From contig NC_061122.1 of assembly GCF_002878395.1 (NCBI RefSeq), positions 74,123,458 through 74,187,457 of the forward strand: DNA of 64,000 nucleotides, given 5' to 3'. The notes beneath the pieces were generated by a model that saw nothing but the letters and a program-made list of their open reading frames with translations, did no database searches and was not told the origin of the DNA. This stretch comes from Capsicum annuum (taxonomy: Eukaryota > Streptophyta > Magnoliopsida > Solanales > Solanaceae). The translations under genes were made by a program, and so were the position numbers. How positions within the stretch are numbered: the first letter of the stretch is position 1; each line of letters opens with the position of its first letter. Shown one piece after another: positions 8,880-18,214 of this stretch.

Positions 8880-10960
8880 TAGTACTAACTTGAAAATGGT
8901 TTAGTTACTTGAAAATGGATACATATAGAAGTGTAGTTATTTGAAAATGGTTAAGTATAGTGACTTGAAAATGTGAATTAGTTAATTGAAAATAGCTAGG
9001 TGTAGTGACTTGAAATGCTAGAACATGACTTGAAAATGGTTAAGTGTAGTTACTTGAAAATTGTTAAGTGTAGGGATTTTAAAGGGGATTTTGTATTTTG
9101 AAAGTGGTTTGTTTGGTGACTTAGTCACTTGAAAATGGTTAAGTGTAGGGACTTTAAAGGAAATTTTTTTTAAGGTACTTGAAATGTGGACTTGTATTTT
9201 GAATTTAGTTAAGTGTGGTCACTTGAGAAGTGAATAAGTACTTGAAAATGTTTAAGTGTAGGTAGTTAAAATGTGGACTTGTGTTTTGAATTTAGTTAAG
9301 TGTGGTCACTTGAGAAGTGAGTTAGTGACTTGAAAATGCATAAGTGTAGGTACTTGAAACGTGGACTTGTTTTTCTAATTTAGTTAAGTTTGGTCACTTG
9401 TGAAGTGAATTAGTGACTTGGAATGTTTAGATGTAGTTACTTGAATTATGAACTTGTGTTTTGAATATAGTTAAGTGTGGTCACCTGAGAAGTGAGTTAG
9501 TGACTTGAACATGTTTAAGTGTTGGTACTTGAAATGTGGACTTGTGTTTTCAATATAGTTAAGTGTTGTCACTTGAGAAGTGCATTAGTGGGTCAAAAAT
9601 GTTTAAGTGTAGTTACTTGAAAGGTGGACTTGTGTTTTGAATATAGTTAAGTGTGGTTACTTAAGAAGTGAGTTAGTGACATGGAAATGTTTAAGTGTAA
9701 GTACTTGAAATGTGAACTTGTGTTTTGAATTTAGTTAAGCGCGGTCACTTGAGAAGTGCATTAGCGAGTCGAAAATATTTAAGTATAGTTACTTAAAAGG
9801 TTGATATCATATTTTGAATATAGTTAAGTGTGGTCACTTGAGAAGTGAGTTAGTGACTTGAACATGTTTAAGTGCAGTTACTTGAAATGTGGACTTGTGT
9901 TTTGAATATAGTTAAGTGTAGTCACTTGAGAAGTGCATTAGTGAGTCAAAAATGTTTAAGTGTAGTTACTTGAAATATGGAATTGCGTTTTGAATATAGT
10001 TAAGTGTAGTCACTTGAGAAGTGCATTAGTGAGTCAAAAATGTTTAAGTNNNNNNNNNNNNNNNNNNNNNNNNNNNNNNNNNNNNNNNNNNNNNNNNNNN
10101 NNNNNNNNNNNNNNNNNNNNNNNNNNNNNNNNNNNNNNNNNNNNNNNNNTAATGCACTTCTCAAGTGCATTAGTGAGTCAAAAATGTTTAAGTGTAGTTA
10201 CTTGAAATATGGAATTGCGTTTTGAATATAGTTAAGTGTAGTCACTTGAGAAGTGCATTAGTGAGTCAAAAATGTTTAAGTGTAGTTACTTGAAAGGTGG
10301 ACTTGTGTTTTGAATATAGTTAAGTGTGGTCACTTGAGAAGTGAGTTAGTGACTTAAAAATGTTTAAGTTTAGGTACTTGAAATGTGAATTGTGTATTAA
10401 ATTTAGTTAAGTGCGGTCACTTGAAATGTGCATTAGTGTCGAAAATGTTTAAGTGTAGTTACTTGAAAGGTTGATATCATGTTTTGAATATAGTTAAGTG
10501 TGGTCACTTGAGAAGTGAGTTAGTGACTTGAAAATGTTTAAGTGTAGGTACATGAAATGTGAACTTTTCATTTTAAATTTAATTTAGTTTGGTAATTTGT
10601 GAAGTGAATTACTGACTTGAAAATGTTTCGGTGTACGTACTTGAAATGTGAACTTTTCATTTTGAATTTAGTTTTGTTAGGCAACTTGTGAAGTAACTTT
10701 GTGACTTGAAATGTTTAAGTGTCGTTACTTGAATTATGGAATAGTGACTTTTGTTTTGAAATTAGGTACTTGAAATGTGAACTTGCGTTTTGATTTTAGT
10801 AAAGTGTGGTCACTTGAGAAGTGAATTAGTGACTTCAAAATGTTTAAGTGTAGGTACGTTTTTTCATTTTGAATTAAGTTTAGTTTGGTAACGTGTGAAG
10901 TGAATTAGTTACTTGAAAATGTTAGGTGTAGGTATTTGAAATGTGAACTTTTGTGACTTG
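8880..10960. repeat. Minisatellite array, ~88-bp units built of two ~44-bp halves
   Basis: About twenty degenerate units repeat. Each unit holds TTAAGTGTAGTTACTTGAAA and then, some 44 bp later, TTAAGTGTGGTCACTTGAGA, so the 88-bp unit is a dimer of related halves. The left edge (8880-9120) has short irregular monomers and the right edge (10560-10960) decays gradually, the usual shape of an amplified array. It lies inside the CACTA element near its right end. The array contains the 100-N gap, so its true length is unknown. Confidence 0.92.
10050..10149. other. Assembly gap, 100 N
   Basis: Exactly 100 Ns lie inside the minisatellite. The 118 bases before it (9931-10048) are repeated exactly at 10163-10280 after it, so the true gap may be zero or negative. 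The right edge begins with a 10-bp inverted repeat around CTC (10150-10172), which looks like a contig-end or chimera artefact. Confidence 0.98.
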
Positions 10961-11309
10961 AACTAATCACTTGAATGTGATTGATTGTGTAGATGGAATC
11001 TGATTATTGCTGGATATATCAATGAAATATCGATAATTGAATGGCTGAGGCTGAGAATGAAGATGCGGATGTGAGTTGTAGTTTTTAGTATGTTGGATGT
11101 TTTATAGTTTAGATTTGGAACCTCGATAAATTTTGTAAATAATGTTTGTATTCTTATGGTGGTTTGTTGATTACATATATATGATTGGTGGAATGTATTG
11201 TAGATAATAATCAATGTTTGTAAATGATTGGTGGGCTATATTGTAAATAATTTGATTTTTAATTTTTGTATTTTGAAAGTTTTTAATATTTTTTTTTTTA
11301 CAAAATTAT
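10961..11309. other. AT-rich CACTA interior, no gene seen
   Basis: T/A-rich DNA after the minisatellite. Motifs such as GATTGGTGGAATGTATTGTA and GATTGGTGGGCTATATTGTA (near 11183 and 11226) repeat imperfectly. No supportable reading frame. Confidence 0.5.
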
Positions 11310-11697
11310 CAAAAAAACCGACCACATGTGGTAGCTTTTTTCAAAAAAATTTAATGAAAAAATATTTATAAAAACCGACCACAGGTGATCGTTTTTTTAA
11401 TTATTTTTTTAAACCGACCATTTGTGGTCGGTTTTAATAAAATTAATTAATAAATTTTAAAATAAAACCGACCACCTGTGGTCGGTTTATTTTAAATTTT
11501 TTTATTCTTAAAATTATTTTTTATATTTTAATAAAATAATAATGAATTAAAAAAATTAAAATAAAATTTACCACACGTGGTCGATTTTTAAAAAGCTACC
11601 GCAGTTTTATCTACCACGCACTTTGGTTGGTTTTATGGTCGGAAATTAAGGAAAACCGACCACTTGTGGTTGGTTTTTCTCGTTTTTTTTAGTAGTG
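11310..11697. repeat. CACTA right subterminal palindromes and TIR
   Basis: Seven units of the ACCGACCACNTGTGGTCGGT type lie near 11318, 11375, 11413, 11467, 11567, 11610 and 11655, separated by A/T tracts. The element ends TTTTTTTTAGTAGTG. The palindromes match the left-end units and are the expected docking sites for a CACTA transposase supplied in trans. Confidence 0.9.
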
Positions 11698-13947
11698 ATT
11701 ATTCGCTATCTTGAAACATTAACGGGAGATATGTTCACTGCTCGATTTATAGATTGTCGGTTTGATGAGATAGTTTTTTCAAAATTAGGGGAAGAAGATA
11801 GTGACATCAAAAGAGAAATTTTGTGAAAAAATCCATCACTATCTTATCTTGATCCACATGCTGCTATTTGTGAGCAAGAAGTACAAAAGATTATTCATCT
11901 GGAGAAAATTGTAAATCAAATGCCGGAGGAATTTATAGATTTGAAAAGAATCACTAAATCACATATTCTTGCAGAGAATGTCCCAATTCAAATTGATATC
12001 CCTAAAGGACCATCCACTAGTGTCATAGCTAATGAATCTAAAGAACGTTTCAAGCGTGACAGACCATTAGGTTCTAAGGATCAAAATCCTAGAAAAAGAA
12101 AAATAAATGGTCAAGATGATACTACGAAAGATCCTCATATGGAAGTTTAAGATTTGAGCAATATTAATATTCCTGAAGGAATAAATGAGCCCGAGACTCA
12201 AGAAAATGAGGAACTATCCATAAATTCAAGTGATGTTTAAACTAATTTGAATCGATCTGAAATAGTAGTGGATTATATCTTTACATATAATGTTGCAATG
12301 AATATCATGCAAGATAGTGACGATCTTGAACCTCGATTTGCCACAAAAAGTTGACAAAGAAATGACTGGCCAAAATAGCAAGAAGCAATTTAATCTAAAT
12401 TAAATTCACTTGCCAAATATGAAGTTTTTGGACCTATAACTCAAACACCTAATGGTGTTAAGCCTGTTGGATATAAATGGGTCTTTGTGCGAAAAAAAAA
12501 ATGAGAAATATGAAATACAAAGGTATAAGGAATGCCTTGTTGCATAAGGTTTTTCACAATGACCTGATGTCGATTATGATGAGACATATTCACCAGTTAT
12601 GGACGCAATAACATTGCGTTATCTTATTAGTTTCACTGTCCATGAGAGACTTAAAATGAATTTGAGGGATGCAGTAACAGCCTATTTATATGGATCACTT
12701 GATAATAATGAGATATACATGAAAATTCTTGAAGGATTTAAAATGCCGAAAGCATATAGTTTAAAGCCTCAAAAAATGTATTTCATTAGATTGCAAAGAT
12801 CGTTGTATGGTTTGAAGCAATCTGGATGCATATGGTATAACCGTCTTAGTGAATATTTATCTAAGAAAGGTTATACGAATGATGAAATTTACCCTTGTGT
12901 TTTCATAAAGAAAACAACATCGGAGTTTGTTATACTTGCTGTGTATGTCGATAACATAAACCTTATTGGAATGCCAATAGAGCTTTAAAAGACAATTTAT
13001 TAGCTAAAGAAAGGATTTGAGATGAAAGATCTCAGAAAGAGAAAGTTATGTCTTGGATTGCAAATTGAGCATTTGACAAATAGTATCTTTGTCCATCAAT
13101 CTGTCTACACAGAAAAGGTGTTGAAAGTATTCTATATGGATGGAGCACATCTATTAAGTACTCTGATGGTTGTGCGATCACTTGAGATGAATAAAGATCT
13201 ATTCCAACCTCAAGAAAGGAATGAGGAACTCCTTGGTCCTAAAATACCATATCTTTGTGCAATCGATGCACTAATGTATCTTGCTAATACTACAATGCCT
13301 AATATAGCCTTTTCAGTTAATTTGTTATCAAGGTATAGTTCTTCTCCTACTAGGAGACATTGAAATGGGATCAAACACATATTACGATATCTAAAAGACA
13401 ACTGATATGGGCTTATTTTATTCTAAAGATTGCGGTTCCAATCATGTTGGTTATGCTGATGCTGGGTACTTATCTGACCCGCATAAATCTCGATCTCAAA
13501 TAGGCTATGTGTTTATATGTGGGGGTACTGCCATATCTTGGAGATCAACTAAGCAGTCTATCATAGCCATTTCATCGAATCACACTGACATTATAGCTAT
13601 TCATGAAATAAGCTGTGAGTGCGTGTGGTTGAGGTCCATAATACACCTCATTCGAGAAAAATGAGGCTTGAAATGTGACAAAGTACCCATGATTTTATGA
13701 AGATAATACAACATGCATAACACAACTTAAAGGAGGATTTATAAAAGGAGATAGAATGAAGCATATTTCGCCAAAGCTCTTATATACACATGAGCTCCAG
13801 AAGAATTGTGATATTGACGTACAACAGATTCGTTCAAGTGACAATGTGGCTATATTCACCATATCTCTTCCAACTGCAACTTTCAAGAAGATGGTGCACA
13901 AGATCGGAATGCAAAGGTTCAAGGATGTTCTTATTAGAGAGAGTTAA
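11698..13947 (+). pseudogene. pol: Copia pol part 2: reverse transcriptase (RVT_2) and RNase H
   Basis: The reading resumes after the CACTA with IRYLETLTGDMFTARFIDCR, the integrase-RT linker. RT begins near 12421 (GPITQTPNGVKPVGYKWVF). Its core has LRDAVTAYLYGSLD near 12663 and QRSLYGLKQSG near 12795. The catalytic Y-V-D-D is YVDN near 12943-12954, so the second Asp is lost. RNase H begins near 13404 with GYADAGYLSDP, and later SWRSTKQSIIAISSN. Its tail ends at FKDVLIRES and a stop at 13947. Stops (near 11824, 12150, 12238, 12500 and 12986) and frameshifts break it throughout. Confidence 0.9.
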
Positions 13948-14055
13948 TACGCGCTGTAATTTTTTTTCCTTACGAGGTTTTGTCCCATTGAGTCTTCCTT
14001 GTAAGGTTTTTAACGAGGCAACTTATATACGTATTATTAGACATTCTAGGGTGAG

Positions 14056-14353
14056 TGTTATGATATATATCAATTATAGTGAATGTCTATCAAGATCTAC
14101 CATGATCTATTTGATGTCTATCAGGATTTGATGTATCTGTCTTTTAGTGTGAAACTAGGAGCAAATTTCTCCTATAAATAGAAGAGCTTCCTTCATTATA
14201 AATCATCCCTCAAAAGAAGAAATAAAGATTACTCTCTCTATTGTCTCTACTCTTCTTCTTCTTCCTCCTCCTCCTCCTCCTCCTCCTCCTCCTCCTCCTC
14301 CTCCTCCTCCTCTTCTTCTTCTTCTTTTTCTTCTTCGTTATTGTTTTATTACA
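14056..14353 (+). repeat. Copia 3' LTR
   Basis: It begins TGTTATGATATATATCAATT after the purine-rich TAGGGTGAG and ends TTTTATTACA, followed by the target duplication AATAT. It matches the 5' LTR but has a 10-bp insertion after CAAGATCTA. A long (TCC)n block expands within the (TTC)n tract at about 14251-14336, where the 5' copies have only (TTC)n. Confidence 0.9.
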
Positions 14354-17300
14354 AATATTTTTTTTTGAGTCAACCACCCTTTCTTGGGGAATAGTGATGC
14401 ACAAAAAATAAAAACAAAATCAAATTCTTTTAGGAAAATAACTATTAAGAAAAGATTTTATCATAAATATATTTAATTAATTTTTAGCTTTAAAATATTA
14501 AAAAAAAAAAGTAAAAAAACGATTTTGTCTAAAACAAAGACTTTTAATGAATGATAAAAAGTTCAATCAATATTTCTAAGGCCCTTCACACTTTTAATAT
14601 ATTATATAGATATATAGATATATAGATTGTAATTATAGATTATAGATTATAGATATGTTTAGGACATTGAACAATTTTTCTTTTAGCATAATTGTTACTG
14701 TGGGTAGGGAAATCCCAATTAGGTGACAGTGATCTAATTGATTCAACGTACTCATATATTTGTAACCTTCTGATAATTAACTTAATTCTTTTCATGGAAA
14801 AAACATATGGAGGTTTTGGCGCATATGACAAGCTATATATATATATATATATATTTCATTTTGGTTCAGATGTTGTATTTGATATTTGTGTTTGAGATCA
14901 ACTAATTTAAATTCGTGATAGAAAGTTCTATTTTAAAAGGTACTCAGGTTCCTACCAAATGGACCTACATTTTCTATGCTAAAATTTAAAATCTCTAATT
15001 AAGGATTGAGAAGTTTTTTCTCCCCTATCACAATCTTTGATAATCATATTATAACTATTCTCTAAACGTCAAGTTTGTCTGTCAAATGAGAATTGAAGAA
15101 TAGTTTACTTTAAACGAAAGATTGAAACGTAAATTATGGATTAACTAAGCCTTCTTGGAGACTTTCTTAAAAAGGGATTTCAAGTAAATTTCATGGAATA
15201 AGGTTTGATTCTATTTATGAAGATTCCGTAATTATTTCAAAAATGAAAAGTTTGTCATAACTGAGATTTGTTTCTTTTAAAAAGGAAATATTACTTAACG
15301 GGTACAATATGAAGACTTTGTTCTTGATTCTATAAGATTTTTATGAAATTATTTTATTTACTTCTCTTCAATGATAGTTTGATTTTTTTCAGAATGTATC
15401 CTCATCTTTGGCCTAATTCTTCTTATAAAATCGACTCAACTTCTGATAAAAAAGATATACCTTAATTATATTTGTATGAATCAACTAGCTAAGTTTAATA
15501 GTGATCCCTCTTGTTATAATGAAAAGAAGAACCTATATATATTATTGACTTTTCGAAAAATTTTCAAATGAACAATTTCTATAAAATCTATTAATGTCTT
15601 AGTTTACTGTGTCCAAGCAAATCATTGAAGATATGAATCACATAACATGAACATTTGTACTGAAAAAAACACATAACATGAGCTTTAATTCTATAAACAA
15701 ACAAACAAAAAAAAGATTATGACACTATATGAAACGCATAGCTGATCTGTTTAAAGTAATTAACTATAAATGTATAGTTGATCTGTTGAAAGTAATTAAC
15801 TATAAATAGAGATATTATAAGTGCAATAATTTGGAAGCTTTACTTAGGAATAAATATTACTCTTGTAAATTACAAATGTGCAATACACAAATGATTAATT
15901 AGTATTTAAATATTTTCTTCCTAAGTTTTGTTCCTTTTCTTTTTCTCCATGGTCCTTCTAGGAAAAGGGTTATAAAATGCAGCTATCTGTACATCTAACA
16001 CGTATCCAAGTTCATTTTTTCTTCAGTATTGGTTGGCATAGAATAAAAGTATAAAACCAATCAATAAACCACCATGATAAGGAAGAAAAAAGAAAAAAAA
16101 GTGAAAGTATAAATATTCTTATGAGTTGTTTTTGGAGAATTTCTGATTTGGGGAATATATTATATATATATATTTGTTTTATAGGAATAAAGTATACTTA
16201 TTTGATCTACAATAGGGAGTAGGCACGTATGTATGTAATGACATTAACAAGAATAAAATTGGGATTCCTTAGAAGTTGTACAATGTTAATTTTCTTAATT
16301 GTTGAAAAAAAAGCACTAAACTTTAGGTTTTAATGTGATGTATTTTGATACCGAAACTCTTATGTTAAAACAGCTTAAATTATGGTGAAACCAAAAAAAA
16401 AGATGGGTATACTCACATTAAATATATGACCATTATGTCAATTTTTAATTAAACTTTAATCGCTAATCTACAGCTATTTAGACTACGTCTAAACACAAAC
16501 TTAAGTACATCTAAGAAAAAAATTGAATTACAAACATGGTAAGATTGGAATAATTGTATCTTTATAGGGGAAATTTCCCTCAATAGTAATCTTCACCATT
16601 ATTATGGTGCAAAAATTTCCTTGTAACATTATTCTTCGCTTTAACATGTTTGCTAGAATTTCTCCTTCGACGTTTCAATTAATTTTGATTCGCATGTACA
16701 TATAAGAATTTTTTTGTTTACTTTTCTTGTTGGAAATGTGACTTCACATGATAGAATTATTCAATTGGCAAAAAAGAGTTCACATACCACATAATTAACA
16801 AAATCAGAGAATGTATTTCTCTCTCTCTCTAAAGAAAAGATCGTTAAATATAGAATAATCAATAGTCACAGGAGATATCAAAGAATCAACATGATATAAT
16901 GCTGAATCAGAATTATAATGTAGTATTATGAAATGCCATGCGTTAGACATAATTGAACTCATCCAATAACCTCAACACAATGCATACACACCAACTCCAT
17001 GGGTGTCCGAAAGAGTGACTTACGGTGGACAATCGTCTTATCCGTATATTGCTCGGAGGTCTCCATATGCAATACAATTAGTCTAAGCGTACTTACCAAA
17101 TTTACCATAGATGATCTCAATGTGCACAACTCAATGCGCAAATCTATAACATTTTTCAATCTCATATGCAATCACATAACAATGTAAGACATATCAATAA
17201 CAGTGAAAATATAATTTTTGCTAAACATATCAAACAACATGAAAACAACTCCAAATGAAGCCAAACATGAAACCAATATTCATATCATCCTCGCTTAGTA

Positions 17301-17573
17301 TGGAATTTTTCTTAAGTGGCCAATTAATTATACAACTCAAGTTATAAAATCATATAAATCACATAAATTCGAGATGTCGCTCCGTTTCAAGATATATGCT
17401 GGTCACCTCACCTATATGTCACCCTCTTATCTGGATCATTCATTAATTATTCAATTAGGGAAAATATTCCTCATCAAAAATTGAGTCTTAACTTACCTTG
17501 ATCCAAGTTTCGTAAATTCAACGCACAACTTTACCCTTCTTTATAGCCCCTGAATGCTATTAATCTATTCAAA
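14354..17573. other. AT-rich intergenic stretch, no gene recognised
   Basis: About 3.2 kb with no convincing reading frame, LTR boundary or RNA gene. It holds TATAGA/ATTATAG simple repeats at 14605-14655, a TA tract at 14838-14857, a 36-bp tandem pair at 15738-15809 and a TA tract near 16160. The part from about 16900 is less AT-rich and may be an old repeat I cannot place. Confidence 0.5.
15738..15809. repeat. Tandem pair of 36-bp units
   Basis: ATAG(C/T)TGATCTGTT(T/G)AAAG continues into TAATTAACTATAAAT and is immediately repeated (units 15738-15773 and 15774-15809), with about three mismatches. No function is evident. Confidence 0.85.
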
Positions 17574-17967
17574 AGTGCGTTATATATCATCAACAAAGAA
17601 AACAACATTCATATTGACATATAAAGAATCAATTAGTAAAGACTTCAATCTCCAGCTTCAGAGTTAAAGTGGGAATATTCTTTAGAATCAGTTTAACATA
17701 CTCCAAGGTTCTCAATCTATAATTTCAAGTCAATCTAACCTCAATTCATCTTTCAAATTGCTAATTAATCAGTGCGTTATATATCATCAACAAAGAAAAC
17801 AACATTCATATTGACATATAAAGAATCAATTAGTAAAGACTTCAATCTCCAGCTTCAGAGTTAAAGTGGGAATATTCTTTAGAATCAGTTTAACATACTC
17901 CAAGGTTCTCAATCTATAATTTCAAGTCAATCTAACCTCAATTCATCTTTCAAATTGCTAATTAATC
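17574..17967. repeat. Tandem duplication, 197-bp units
   Basis: The unit from AGTGCGTTATATATCATCAA to AAATTGCTAATTAATC is present twice back to back (17574-17770 and 17771-17967), with no difference that I can see. This implies a recent duplication or an assembly effect. It contains no gene. Confidence 0.95.
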
Positions 17968-18214
17968 ATACTTTAATCTTATGCCAAAATCACATGGTTA
18001 ATTTTGATTATGAGAATCTCCCACGACAAAGATACTTTTAAAAACTAAGCGTAATGACTCACTCAGCTTATCAGATTATTCTTTACTATTCATGTTTTAT
18101 AATATTTTAGCTTTCAGTTTCTCTCATGATCATGGCGTGTCTAATTACACTTAGCATGCATGTTTTCAATTTATGACACATATCAGTTTTTACTTATTAC
18201 ATTCACTCCCATAT
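17968..18214. other. Short unassigned stretch left of chromovirus copy 1
   Basis: AT-rich, with no gene. The last bases before the LTR are CATAT, the expected place of a target duplication. I found no matching partner because the right end of this element is missing. Confidence 0.4.

Larger units (their letters stand above)
5361..11697. mobile_element. Non-autonomous CACTA (EnSpm-type) DNA transposon
   Basis: The left end reads CACTACTAAAAAAAACTGAA and the right end is its near inverted complement, TTTTTTTTAGTAGTG. The 3-bp target duplication ATT is at 5358-5360 and 11698-11700. Both ends carry clusters of the palindrome GACCACNTGTGGTC, as expected for subterminal transposase-binding repeats of this superfamily. 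No transposase is visible: the centre holds AT-rich DNA, gene-like GC-rich stretches and a long minisatellite. It would need a partner in trans. It lies in the copia pol reading frame, so it inserted after the copia element. Confidence 0.93.
1173..14353 (+). mobile_element. Ty1/copia LTR retrotransposon, degenerate, with nested CACTA
   Basis: Order is LTR - gag - protease - integrase - RT - RNase H - LTR, which is the copia arrangement. LTRs begin TG and end CA. The 5 bp before the 5' LTR (1168-1172, AATAT) are repeated right after the 3' LTR (14354-14358), a clean target-site duplication. The left end is duplicated, so a second copy of the 5' LTR lies at 2194. A 6.3-kb CACTA element splits pol between integrase and RT. 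Many stop codons, frameshifts and a changed RT active site show it is not autonomous. The 5' and 3' LTRs differ at about ten positions outside the SSR, plus a 10-bp indel, so it is an old insertion. Confidence 0.93.

Noticed and set aside
9990..10225. Open frames spanning the gap
   Set aside because: They exist only because the Ns are read through; the flanks are minisatellite.
8880..10960. Regular direct repeats reminiscent of a CRISPR array
   Set aside because: Units are degenerate 88-bp minisatellite repeats with no unique spacers of constant length, inside a plant CACTA transposon.
14210..14404. Minus-strand Lys/Arg-rich open frame
   Set aside because: It is the translation of the (TTC)n/(TCC)n tract in the copia 3' LTR, not a gene.
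16959..17187. Overlapping 60-70-codon open frames on both strands
   Set aside because: No start context, family resemblance or composition change; they are chance frames in unassigned DNA.
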